Shown here piece by piece: positions 55,967-64,000 of a stretch of DNA of 64,000 nt (position 1 is its first letter; each line of letters begins with the position of its first letter). Below the pieces are notes generated by a model that saw nothing but the letters and a program-made list of their open reading frames with translations, was not told the origin of the DNA and searched no databases. The position numbers and the translations under genes were made by a program. The stretch spans positions 372,001 through 436,000 of the forward strand of contig NZ_JACYMM010000003.1 of the NCBI RefSeq assembly GCF_020858115.1, in the 5' to 3' direction. Source of the DNA: Janthinobacterium sp. FW305-129 (GTDB lineage: Bacteria; Pseudomonadota; Gammaproteobacteria; Burkholderiales; Burkholderiaceae_D).

Positions 55967-56920
55967 TCATTCTGATACGATACTGAGAAATTCAGAGTAA
56001 TCACGAATGTAGTCATTCGCATCGTAAGAATGTGAAGCAAATACCAGCAGTACTGCATCTGCAGAGTACTTGTATTGCACACCCCAGGTTTTCGGTGGCA
56101 GATAAATACCTAGATCAGGTGAATCGAGCACGAACTCCTGACGTACTTTTCCATCATCGGCGACAACGGAACACGATCCATGTACGCAGATTAAAAATTG
56201 ATGGCAGGCATGATGAGCGTGTTCACCACGCAACTCTTTGCTGGGCACATCAAACACCAGGAAATAGCGCTCGGTATCGAATGGAATCTGTTTCTGAAAC
56301 TCGCCGACCGACAGAGAGCCGCGAATATCTTTAATCAGAGGGAATTTATACAGGCGCACACCAGCGACACGACATAGCGCGCCGTCTTTCGTAAAGGCTG
56401 ACACGGTTGGGAGACTGGCAGCCACTGTTTTCGGTGCCATGTCTGTCGAGTTGGTATACCCAATGACGCGGGCGGGGTTGCCCACCACGATGGCATGGGG
56501 TGGAACGTTGCGGGTTACCACGGCACCGGCCCCCACCATGGCGTTCTCGGCAATAATAACACCAGGCAGTATCACTGCGCCGGCACCGATGGAGGCGCCG
56601 TTACGTATGATGGTGCGGCTGAACTCTTCTGGATATTGTTTACTTCTTGGAAATTTATCGTTCGCGAATGTTGCATTCGGCCCCACAAACACGTCATCAC
56701 CGAGCGTGATACCGTCCCACAGCTGGACGCCACATTTAATCGTCACGCGGTCGCCAACCAAGACATCATTTTCGATAAAAACATTATCGCAGATATTGCA
56801 TTGGTTGCCAATTTTTGCACCTGGCAATATATGAGCAAACGCCCATACATTTGTTTCATCACCGATTGAAGCACCTGGCTCGATAATCGCGTGACTATGA
56901 ATACGATTTTTTTGATTCAT
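55967..56920 (-). CDS. fdtD: Bifunctional N-acetyltransferase / dTDP-4-keto-6-deoxyhexose 3,4-ketoisomerase, FdtD/WxcM type
   Basis: A 317-aa fusion. Residues 1 to about 160 form a left-handed beta-helix acetyltransferase ([40 protein letters not shown]). From about 185 to the end it is a cupin ketoisomerase with the histidine pair in [12 protein letters not shown]. Such bifunctional proteins (FdtD of Shewanella denitrificans, WxcM) make dTDP-3-acetamido-3,6-dideoxyhexose with an FdtB transaminase, present three genes on. The start at ATG 56920 was chosen over an upstream GTG (56929). Whether the sugar is Fuc3NAc or Qui3NAc cannot be told from sequence. Confidence 0.9.
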   Translation of the reverse strand: MNQKNRIHSHAIIEPGASIGDETNVWAFAHILPGAKIGNQCNICDNVFIENDVLVGDRVTIKCGVQLWDGITLGDDVFVGPNATFANDKFPRSKQYPEEFSRTIIRNGASIGAGAVILPGVIIAENAMVGAGAVVTRNVPPHAIVVGNPARVIGYTNSTDMAPKTVAASLPTVSAFTKDGALCRVAGVRLYKFPLIKDIRGSLSVGEFQKQIPFDTERYFLVFDVPSKELRGEHAHHACHQFLICVHGSCSVVADDGKVRQEFVLDSPDLGIYLPPKTWGVQYKYSADAVLLVFASHSYDANDYIRDYSEFLSIVSE

Positions 56921-57006
56921 TTTTTTCACTAAATAATGAAGACTGAATTAACACCAATTATCTGACAATATGAATATGCGCTGAGATCAGTTATAGCCCG
57001 TCAAGC

Positions 57007-57048
57007 GAAGGCAATGGGCAAGCAACTGTCATATTAGCCATTACCTTC
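57007..57048. other. Inverted repeat between the Wza-type gene and fdtD
   Basis: GAAGGCAATGG (57007-57017) faces CCATTACCTTC (57038-57048), pairing at 10 of 11 positions or all with a G-U pair. It lies in the 165-nt gap that follows the exporter gene. No T-tract; it may pause, process or partly terminate the transcript. Confidence 0.4.
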
Positions 57049-57085
57049 ACTACAAGGGGAACGCAATAATCAACAGCTCTTCAGC

Positions 57086-58966
57086 TTAATCTTTCAACAC
57101 TTTCAAGCCAGCCGCTCCCAGGCCAAACTGATAAAAGATCGATGTCCATTCCTTCAAACTCTGCATGAACGTACTGCGTTCAATTTTCTCAGGCACCACC
57201 ACGGCATCACCTGGATTCAAAGCCGTGCCGCCAATACCGCTAAACCAGCCCGTACTTTGCCCACTCTTGGCCGTACCGTCCGCGCGTATCACATACATCT
57301 CGGATTTATCCGCGGTGGTGGTCAGACCACCGGCTTGCTGGACATAATCGTTCACCGTGCGCTGTGGGCGGTAAACAAAAGCGTTTTGCTGGAATACCGA
57401 GCCCAGCACATCCACCGTACCCGGGCGGCGCGGGATCAGAATGGTATCGCCATCCTGCAAGGGCAAGTCGGGCAAGTTCTTGATTTGCGTTTCGACGCCA
57501 GGCAAATCGAGCACAATACGGCCTTCGGCCTTGATGGTGCGCAATTTCTGCACGATGCGGCGCTGCTGCTCCACCTCGGCAGCGGTTTTTGCCGCATTTT
57601 CCTTGTCGCCAGAGGCGGCCATACGCTGGGTAGCATTCGATTCCAGGTCGCGCTCGAAACGGTCAGCCACTTCATTCAACTTGGCTTGCTGGGCGCGGCG
57701 TACTGATTCCCGGTTCAGCTGTGTCGCATACAAATAGCCGTTTTCATTCGCCCCCCCTACACGAGCGACCAACTCGCGTAAGGTCTCGCCTTTCTTCAGG
57801 AGAAAGATGCCGCTCTGTTTGGCTTCGCCGGCCACGCGCACGTATTCATTCTGGATTTGCGCTTGCACCGGCACCGCGCCCGGTGCAAACACACGCAGCA
57901 CGTCGGTTGGTTTTACCTGGATATTCGCCAACTGGCCGCTGGTGACAGCTTTGTCGGCGATCAATTCCACCACCGTCTTGTATTGATTGTCGACGTTCTT
58001 TTCAACGATAACCTGCTTGGTTTCCGCTGCCGAATCAAAGCCGCCGGCCCAGCTCAATACATCGGCCAGGCTGGCATTGCCTTTCAATTCAAAAATAGCG
58101 GGCTGTTTTACATTCCCCGTCAAGGCCACGAGGGGACCGACTTCCGGAATATAGATGACATCGCCGTCGCGCAGGCTCACATCGCGGCTCTTGTCGCCTT
58201 TGGCCAGCATGTCGTACAAGTCGAAGGTGCTGACGGTTTGTGCGCCACGCTTCAATTGGATGTTGCGCATGCTGCCGGTGGCGTCCGGCCCACCCGAGGT
58301 AAACAGGGCGTTGAGCAGGGTGCTCATGGAATTCAAGGTATAGGTGCCAGGGCGCACCGCATGGCCAACCACGTACACTTGCACGGCACGCGTTTGCGCG
58401 ATACTCGCCGTCAGGTCGAAATTGGTGTAGATCTTGCCAATGGCTTTCTTCAGATAGCCCTGCAAGTCCTTGTACTGCACGCCGCTGACCTTGATGGAGC
58501 CGACGCGGGGAATGAAGATTGCACCGCTGCGGTCGACCGTGGCGCTGACGTCGATATCGACCATGCCCCAGCCGCGTACCTGCAACTCGTCACCCGTGCC
58601 GATGACATAGTCCTGGTTCACTTGCGCGCCATCGAAGGGCGCGAAGGTAGATGGTACATCGCTGAACAAGTCCTTGCCGAACATGTTCAATTTTTGTCCA
58701 GTAACGCCTTCCGCATAGAGCTCAAATGCACCGACTTCAGCAACGGCGCGTTTGGCCGGACGGCTGGCGGGCGGATTCTGCACCTGCCGCTGCTCGCTAC
58801 GGGCGCTGCGAATGGCCGGCAGGCCATTGCTGGTTTCCATCGATTGCATTTTGTGCATATCAATTGCATCAGTATCCTGTGCAAAAGCGGAACTCATTCC
58901 CAGCAGGCAAGCCGAGAAAATCACGTGTTTCACGAAAGGCGGGGGAGTACGAAGTTGCTTTTTCAT
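57086..58966 (-). CDS. Wza-type polysaccharide export protein
   Basis: A 626-aa periplasmic/outer-membrane exporter. Signal peptide (MKKQLRTPP, hydrophobic core, cleavage after SAFA), poly_export domain at about 115-250 (YVIGTGDELQVRGWG), several SLBB domains (VYVVGHAVRPGTYTL, VRVAGEAKQSGIFLL, VDVLGSVFQQNAFVY), and a C-terminal amphipathic helix. Longer than E. coli Wza (379) because of extra SLBB units and a coiled insertion. No lipobox. ATG 58966 chosen because it begins the signal peptide, though the frame runs open up to 59113. Confidence 0.92.
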   Translation of the reverse strand: MKKQLRTPPPFVKHVIFSACLLGMSSAFAQDTDAIDMHKMQSMETSNGLPAIRSARSEQRQVQNPPASRPAKRAVAEVGAFELYAEGVTGQKLNMFGKDLFSDVPSTFAPFDGAQVNQDYVIGTGDELQVRGWGMVDIDVSATVDRSGAIFIPRVGSIKVSGVQYKDLQGYLKKAIGKIYTNFDLTASIAQTRAVQVYVVGHAVRPGTYTLNSMSTLLNALFTSGGPDATGSMRNIQLKRGAQTVSTFDLYDMLAKGDKSRDVSLRDGDVIYIPEVGPLVALTGNVKQPAIFELKGNASLADVLSWAGGFDSAAETKQVIVEKNVDNQYKTVVELIADKAVTSGQLANIQVKPTDVLRVFAPGAVPVQAQIQNEYVRVAGEAKQSGIFLLKKGETLRELVARVGGANENGYLYATQLNRESVRRAQQAKLNEVADRFERDLESNATQRMAASGDKENAAKTAAEVEQQRRIVQKLRTIKAEGRIVLDLPGVETQIKNLPDLPLQDGDTILIPRRPGTVDVLGSVFQQNAFVYRPQRTVNDYVQQAGGLTTTADKSEMYVIRADGTAKSGQSTGWFSGIGGTALNPGDAVVVPEKIERSTFMQSLKEWTSIFYQFGLGAAGLKVLKD

Positions 58967-59022
58967 GCTGGTCTTTGTCTGGATAAATGATGTTGTATGA
59001 GTAAAGGGAGCGCCATGCGCGC

Positions 59023-62001
59023 TTAATACTTGCCCTGCCAGGTCACGCTGATTTCTTTCGGTCCGGGATTGATCGACAACCCCGATTTGCTCTGGTCGCG
59101 CTGCGCGTGCCACAGCCAGCTACCCATGGCGTAACCGACGATGCCACCGGCGACCGTATCGGACACCCAGTGCTTGCGGCCAAATACGCGGCCGGCGGAA
59201 CCGACGGCGGCCACGCTGTACAGCCATGGCGCATCGTATTCCTTGGCAAACGGCGTCACGGCGGCAAAGCCGATGGCGGCATGCGCGGAAGGGAACGCGG
59301 AGTTCGAGCGGGACGTACCGCTGCCGACGCGGCTCCACGCTCCGCGGTCTTCCTCCGGACGGGCGCGGCCAAACGCATATTTGCCAGCCACCGCCACGCC
59401 CGTTGCCGCAGCAACCGATTGCAGGGAAATGAGTCCCGTATTTTGCATGCGCTCATCGCCCAGGGCGAAAGCGGCGGCGGCGGCGCCCACTGCCGCATAC
59501 GGCATGGCCTTGCCCAGCTTGTCCCAGTTGCGGTAGACCTTGGAATCTTCATGTTTCTTCACGAAACGGTCGACCGGTTTGTCGGCCAGCGCGGAGGCCA
59601 CCACCACGCCGCCGACCACCGCCGTCGCCTTGAGCCATTCAGGGGCGCTCGGCGTAGCAGATGCGGATTGCTCCAGGCGCGCGCGCATGGCGGGCCATGG
59701 GCTGACAAAAGGCCGGTCCGGCGGATTGACGGCAGGCAGGTGCTGTTCGTCCGGGCGCTCGGCAAAGTTACCCAGGCCATCGTAACTGTGCATGTCGGCG
59801 CGCGGACGCTCGAACATGTCGTACAGGTCGCCCGGCGAAGCCACCATCTGTCCCACGTCGCGTGTCCATGGGGCGATGGCGAAACCGGCCGTCGATTGCG
59901 TGTCCATCGGCAACATGCTGTTCAGCGGTACGGACATGAAGATGCCACGGTCCTGGTATGGCTTCGATGGCGTACCGGGGCTGGTGATATCGTTGCCGTT
60001 GGTATGCGTGTACCAGGCGCCGACTTCGATACCGGACTGGAAGCGGCGCTTGAATTCCATGCGCACGCCCGTATCTTTGGCAAGGAAGCGGCCAGCGCGT
60101 GCCGTGACGGTAATGTCGTGCGGCAAGCGATAGTGCAGCGAGCCGATCGCCGTTACCGTCTTGTAGTCGCGCGAATCGAGCAAGCCTTTGTAACCACGCT
60201 GCTGCAAGGCATCGACGGCCACGTCGGCCGCCCAGCGGCTATCCTTCGGCAGGTACAGCACCTGGCCGCCCACACCACGGAACATGTCTTCATACAGGCC
60301 GGCCGACATGCGGGTATATACGCGCTCGGCGGGATTGTTGTATTTATTCAGCAAGACGCGGCTCAGCGAGAAACGTCCGCCGCGCAAGTATTCCGCGATA
60401 TCGGTACGCACGTGCGGCAAGTTACTGTTCGATGGCTGCTTGACGCCCGATACCGTTTCCAGCAACTGCAGGCTGGCGGCGCTATTCAGGTACAGGCCGT
60501 CGCCCAGGCGGCGGTCGTAATTGGCCACGGCCGAAATCGAATAGCGGAAGGCGCCGCTCGGGTCGTTGAAGAAGAAGCCTACCTTGGGAGCGACCTTGAA
60601 GCGGTTCGCCTCCCGGTCCAGCGATTTGATTTGCACCACGTCGCCATCGACGCCAACGCCGACGGCCAGCTTGCCGTCGTCCTTGATGACATCGGCAGCC
60701 TTGCTGGCAACCGGCGCGGACACGGCAGGCGCAGTCGGCACAACGCCAGCAGGTGCCATGGCAGGTGCCGGTGCAGCGGCCACGACAGGCGCCGGCTTGT
60801 CGAGGAATTCCTGCAGCCAGCCTTGCTGGTCGTCCCGGATGACATCGCTTTTCTCCGGATAGCGCAGCAGCACGACGTCGAGGAAGGCCTTGCGGTCGAT
60901 CTTGCCTGCCAAATAGTCATTCAGTTTGGGCAAATCAAAGAATTCGTAAGTGGCGACTGGCTGGTCCAGCTTGGTATACGTGATGCGCAGGGTCGTCACG
61001 CCCTTCGGCGTGAAGGCGACAGCAGTGCGCGCGGCACGGCCAACGGCGCGGCCCATGTTCGAAATACGGCTGTTCGTCAGGCTCAGGCTGAGAACATTGC
61101 CCTCTTGCTCGACACGGATATTCTTGTAGTCCTGCTTTACCAGGGCATTAACCAGGTCGGCGCCATACACGGGGTCGCGGTGCCATTCTTCCTTGCTCGG
61201 CAGCGGTGGCGGATTCTTGTCGTCCACGAAATACGCTGGCTCATACACCTTGGGGACAAACTCGCGCTCGCCAAACGGAATGCTGATAAAGGCATTCAGG
61301 CTGAACTGGTCGCGGCTGCGTGCCGCTTGCACGGCAAGCCAGCCCCAGCGGTACTCCAGGCCCACGGACGCGCCTTTGCGGCGCTTGCCCGCATCCGTTT
61401 CGCTGGCGCGGAAGTCGCGCAAGTAATTGGTGGTATCGTATTCGGCCACCACCGACCAGCGCGGCAATGCCGTTGGGGTCCAGCGCGCGCCGGCAAACAC
61501 GCCGTCCGGGCGTTTATGGGCATAGCCCAGGCTCGCTTCGATATTCTTGCTGGCGCCAAAAGTCTTGGTGGCAACCACATATTGGCCCTTGAACAACTCG
61601 GTACCGAACAAGTCCGTCATGCCGACGGCGACAGACGGCATCCACTCCGTTTCCGTCCACAGGCGCAATTTACCGTCGACGACCTTATCCTTGTAGCGGC
61701 CATAGCCACTGCCATATTCTCCGGGCACATTGGTAAAACCGGGAATGCCCGTGATCGACACATAGCGCCCCGTCATTTGCAGGAAAGGCAGAATATTCGC
61801 CGTGGCCCATAACTGGCCATACGGGCTGTCGTAGCTGTAGCCGACGCTGAAGGTGCCGTCCGTTTCCACCACGGCACTGGGCATGTTGATATACCCGGAT
61901 TGACCACCATGATTCGGAGTCGCGGCCATCGCCGACGGCGCGCCAAGCACCAGACAGCCACACCAGGTATATTTGATTGATTTTCTGAGTACGCTTAACA
62001 A
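59023..62001 (-). CDS. YjbH-like outer-membrane barrel fused to PAP2 phosphatase
   Basis: A 992-aa fusion. After a signal peptide (cleavage after SAMA) comes an exopolysaccharide biosynthesis YjbH-like domain (about 28-700) opening PNHGGQSGYINMPSAVV, with an Ala/Pro linker near 415-445 and beta-rich VGFFFNDPSGAFRYSI, RYSISAVANYDRRLGDG. The last part (about 810-965) is PAP2: K874-x6-R881-P882, SAFPSAHA (904-907), and R938-x5-H944-x3-D948 (GRVFGRKHWVSD). The start is TTG 62001 with AGGTAG; no ATG gives the signal peptide. First gene of the minus block. Could dephosphorylate undecaprenyl diphosphate or a glycan phosphate. Confidence 0.85.
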   Translation of the reverse strand: MLSVLRKSIKYTWCGCLVLGAPSAMAATPNHGGQSGYINMPSAVVETDGTFSVGYSYDSPYGQLWATANILPFLQMTGRYVSITGIPGFTNVPGEYGSGYGRYKDKVVDGKLRLWTETEWMPSVAVGMTDLFGTELFKGQYVVATKTFGASKNIEASLGYAHKRPDGVFAGARWTPTALPRWSVVAEYDTTNYLRDFRASETDAGKRRKGASVGLEYRWGWLAVQAARSRDQFSLNAFISIPFGEREFVPKVYEPAYFVDDKNPPPLPSKEEWHRDPVYGADLVNALVKQDYKNIRVEQEGNVLSLSLTNSRISNMGRAVGRAARTAVAFTPKGVTTLRITYTKLDQPVATYEFFDLPKLNDYLAGKIDRKAFLDVVLLRYPEKSDVIRDDQQGWLQEFLDKPAPVVAAAPAPAMAPAGVVPTAPAVSAPVASKAADVIKDDGKLAVGVGVDGDVVQIKSLDREANRFKVAPKVGFFFNDPSGAFRYSISAVANYDRRLGDGLYLNSAASLQLLETVSGVKQPSNSNLPHVRTDIAEYLRGGRFSLSRVLLNKYNNPAERVYTRMSAGLYEDMFRGVGGQVLYLPKDSRWAADVAVDALQQRGYKGLLDSRDYKTVTAIGSLHYRLPHDITVTARAGRFLAKDTGVRMEFKRRFQSGIEVGAWYTHTNGNDITSPGTPSKPYQDRGIFMSVPLNSMLPMDTQSTAGFAIAPWTRDVGQMVASPGDLYDMFERPRADMHSYDGLGNFAERPDEQHLPAVNPPDRPFVSPWPAMRARLEQSASATPSAPEWLKATAVVGGVVVASALADKPVDRFVKKHEDSKVYRNWDKLGKAMPYAAVGAAAAAFALGDERMQNTGLISLQSVAAATGVAVAGKYAFGRARPEEDRGAWSRVGSGTSRSNSAFPSAHAAIGFAAVTPFAKEYDAPWLYSVAAVGSAGRVFGRKHWVSDTVAGGIVGYAMGSWLWHAQRDQSKSGLSINPGPKEISVTWQGKY

Positions 62002-62309
62002 ATCCGGCTACCTAAAATATCCTGCACCTGGAATTCCTGAGAATGTATTCAGAAAATCAATGAGCTTGGGGAAACGTGAATGAAACGAAAAAAGGCCAAC
62101 CGACGGGCATGTTGCAATGCCACGCATCAGTTCGCCACTAAAACTGGGCACACCCGTGCATCAAATCGTTGCTTAATCATGCCTCAGGAATGTATGTCGC
62201 AGAATTTTAACATTGTTTTCTTGTAGCAAATGCTTAACTTGTTTCCCTTGCGCCACACCTATCTACGCGGCGCAAACACCGCCTGCGGCACGGTGGCACG
62301 CCGGAACAA
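62002..62309. other. 308-bp gene-free stretch upstream of the EPS minus block
   Basis: AT-rich leader of the EPS minus block. On the minus strand TAAAAT (about 62190-62200) is a loose -10; no -35 at proper spacing is convincing. Contains a small hairpin (62277-62295) near the DUF4197 stop. No gene that I can support. Confidence 0.5.
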
Positions 62310-63014
62310 TCACTTCAAACTGCCAAACACTTTGCCGATAATCTTGCTGCCGTAGGCCAACGGATTACTACGGATGGCTTTTTCTTCCTCGCCGATCATC
62401 AGGTACAGGCCAACGAGCGCACGGTCCGTGACGTAGCCTTCCACCGTCGACTGCTGCTGCGGCACGAGTCCCGTCTTGCCGATCTGGCTCATGGTGCTGT
62501 TGTATTTGCTGGCCAGGCCGGAACGGTCGGTCACGGATTTTACGATGGGCAAGAATTTGACGGCCAGGGGGGCAGAGGTCTTCTGGCGGAAAAAGTCCGT
62601 CACCGACGTGTCGCCACCGGACAGGATATTCTTTGCATCGGTCACGCTCATCGATTTGACCGCGTCGAGCAACAAGGGCTTGGCCATGGGCACAGCCGAC
62701 TCGGCGGCACGGTTCATCGACACCACCAGATCATCCAGCTGCTGGCCACGGCCCGTCATTTTCAGCAAGGGTTTGGCTTGCTCCAGGATGCCGGGCAGCT
62801 TGATTTTGACCTTGTCGTTGTTCAGGAAACCATTTTCGATGCCCAACTTGGCAACGGCGGCGGCCGAACCGGCTTCCAGCGCCGCCTTCAAGCCATTGCT
62901 GGCATCCTGGTTGCTGAGAGCATCCAGGGGATTGGCGGCGCCTGCGCCGGACGACAGCAGCGCCAGCGCGCACAGGATGGCGGCGGGACGGCCAGGGAAA
63001 GGGTTCAGGCGCAT
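62310..63014 (-). CDS. Secreted DUF4197-family protein
   Basis: A 234-aa protein with a signal peptide (cleavage after GAGA) and a mostly helical mature part matching the DUF4197 family: NPLDALSNQDASNGLKAALE, GILEQAKPLLKMTG, ATSVTDFFRQKT-like region and VEGYVTDRALVGLYLMIGEEE near the end. Function unknown in the family. AAAAGGA precedes ATG 63014. Not obviously part of the polysaccharide operon, since 308 nt and a change of composition separate them. Confidence 0.85.
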   Translation of the reverse strand: MRLNPFPGRPAAILCALALLSSGAGAANPLDALSNQDASNGLKAALEAGSAAAVAKLGIENGFLNNDKVKIKLPGILEQAKPLLKMTGRGQQLDDLVVSMNRAAESAVPMAKPLLLDAVKSMSVTDAKNILSGGDTSVTDFFRQKTSAPLAVKFLPIVKSVTDRSGLASKYNSTMSQIGKTGLVPQQQSTVEGYVTDRALVGLYLMIGEEEKAIRSNPLAYGSKIIGKVFGSLK

Positions 63015-63197
63015 GGTTTTTCCTTTTCTAAAGAATAGTCAGACCACCTTCTTCTGGCACCTTAGCACATCAAAACCGCGAATACTGCAGCATTTTTTGG
63101 CGTCTGAGGGGAAACAAGGGGGGCCGCAGATGGCGGAGGAAGGGGACTATACAGCACTTGCTGTTGTATTCGCGCACGTTAATGCCGGCGGCATAGC

Positions 63198-64000
63198 TTA
63201 GTCTGCTATCGCCGCCAACTGTTCGCGCACCCGCGCCAGATCCGTCTCGCGCATGCGCGCCGCCGTCTGGCGCAAGGATTTTTCCGCACCGGCCACGCCG
63301 GCCGCCAGCGCCATCGACAGCCAGATATACGCCTGCTGCAAATCGAGCGGGCCACCCTGGCCGCTGGCCGCCATCAAGCCCAGATTCATTTGTGCCCGCG
63401 CATGGCCCTGGCGCGCAGCCAGCGCATACCAGTCCCAGGCGGCGGCATAATCCTGCGGCACATCCTGGCCATTGTCATGCCGCAGGCCCAGCGCGAACTG
63501 CGCCAGGCTGTGGCCCTGCGCGGCGGCGCGGCAATAGCAGGCGCAAGCCTGCTGGCTATCGGGCGCCGGGCCATCGTCGCGGTCATGCAACACTCCCTGC
63601 ATGTATTGCGCCGGTGCGTAATCCTGCTCGGCGGCGCGGCGGTACCACTCCAGCGCCAGCGACAGATCCTGCGGCACGCCCTGGCCATGTTCGTAGCGCA
63701 GGCCCAGGTCGAACTGGGCCCGCACATGCCCCTGGTCGGCCGCCTTGCGGTACCAGAAGATGGCTTCCTGCGCATCGGCAGGCATGCCCTGCCCATGCTC
63801 GTACAACAGTCCCAGCTGATACTGCGCGGCGGGGAAGCCCTGCCCTGCCGCCTGGCGGTAAAACACCTGCGCCCGGGTATAGTCCTGCGCGCCATGCTCA
63901 TGGTGCAGGCCCAGATTGTGCTGGGCCGCCGCGTGCCCCTGGCCAGCCGCCTTCACATACCACGCAAGCGCCGCCTGTTTATCGCAGGGCACGCCCTGGC
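63198..64000 (-). CDS. Sel1-repeat protein, N-terminus cut by window edge
   Basis: At least 267 codons of a Sel1-like helical repeat protein: about seven copies of a 36-residue unit with the pattern G.G.P.D...A..WY..AA.QG.A.AQ..LG. The frame runs off the window end, and the last visible codons (QGVPCDKQAA) are mid-repeat, so the start lies beyond 64000. The C-terminus is less regular (LRQTAARMRETDLARVREQLAAIAD). Probably a scaffold; target unknown. Confidence 0.85.
   Translation of the reverse strand, partial: QGVPCDKQAALAWYVKAAGQGHAAAQHNLGLHHEHGAQDYTRAQVFYRQAAGQGFPAAQYQLGLLYEHGQGMPADAQEAIFWYRKAADQGHVRAQFDLGLRYEHGQGVPQDLSLALEWYRRAAEQDYAPAQYMQGVLHDRDDGPAPDSQQACACYCRAAAQGHSLAQFALGLRHDNGQDVPQDYAAAWDWYALAARQGHARAQMNLGLMAASGQGGPLDLQQAYIWLSMALAAGVAGAEKSLRQTAARMRETDLARVREQLAAIAD

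Noticed and set aside
59107-61812. A 901-codon open frame on the plus strand opposite the YjbH-PAP2 gene
   Set aside because: It mirrors the real gene, has no ribosome site or recognisable domain, and shows the low-complexity His/Gln/Arg/Ala-rich content of antisense frames in GC-rich DNA.

Overview
The window looks like chromosomal DNA of a GC-rich betaproteobacterium, most likely an Oxalobacteraceae member of the Janthinobacterium/Duganella/Massilia type. This is inferred from gene content, gene order and protein flavour; no database search was possible. Coding density is high. I see no rRNA, CRISPR array, prophage or intact insertion sequence. The only tRNA gene seen is tRNA-Gly(CCC) at 36389-36462.

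Region 1 (1-36.5 kb) is mostly core genome. It opens with a class A penicillin-binding protein and a TRIC-like membrane protein, diverging from an ArgP-like LysR regulator. A four-gene TauD-like dioxygenase/ABC importer operon for organosulfur or related anions follows, then a Sel1 protein and a beta-carbonic anhydrase. The stress block nadK-recN-hemH-grpE-dnaK-dnaJ all reads on the minus strand. A near-consensus LexA box lies upstream of nadK-recN, and separate sigma-32-type promoters lie upstream of grpE and of dnaK. Next come a PQQ-type sorbosone dehydrogenase gene broken by a perfect 20-bp tandem duplication, OsmC, glyoxalase I, a LysR/YdcZ-type transporter pair, pcm-rhodanese-tolC with a TetR regulator, a DUF2807-like lipoprotein, a DeoR/MFS pair, uppP-recQ plus a translationally coupled unknown gene, a LysR/glutamate dehydrogenase pair, galE, trmB and tRNA-Gly.

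Region 2 (36.7-62 kb) is a large exopolysaccharide/O-antigen locus built as two converging blocks. The plus block is a small secreted Ala/Pro-rich protein, dgkA, manC, a WbaP-type initiating sugar transferase and rfbBACD. It supplies GDP-mannose and dTDP-L-rhamnose and starts the lipid-linked repeat unit. The minus block is a YjbH-like barrel fused to a PAP2 phosphatase, a Wza-type exporter, a bifunctional acetyltransferase/3,4-ketoisomerase (FdtD/WxcM type), a Wzz-type co-polymerase, an FdtB-type aminotransferase, Wzx, two hexapeptide acyltransferases, four glycosyltransferases and a Wzy-like polymerase. Together these predict a Wzx/Wzy-dependent heteropolysaccharide containing rhamnose, probably mannose, and a 3-acetamido-3,6-dideoxyhexose made from the same dTDP-4-keto-6-deoxyglucose that feeds rhamnose. 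The two blocks meet at a 640-bp AT-richer gap holding what looks like the tail of a lost radical SAM/SPASM gene. The minus-block sugar genes are visibly richer in A+T than the flanks, as expected for an exchangeable glycan cassette.

Region 3 (62-64 kb) holds a secreted DUF4197 protein and the 3' part of a Sel1-repeat protein cut by the window edge.

The most notable points are the YjbH-PAP2 fusion, the 20-bp duplication that breaks the dehydrogenase, the LexA box that would put NAD kinase under SOS control together with RecN, the structured element downstream of glutamate dehydrogenase, and the fused ketoisomerase/acetyltransferase.
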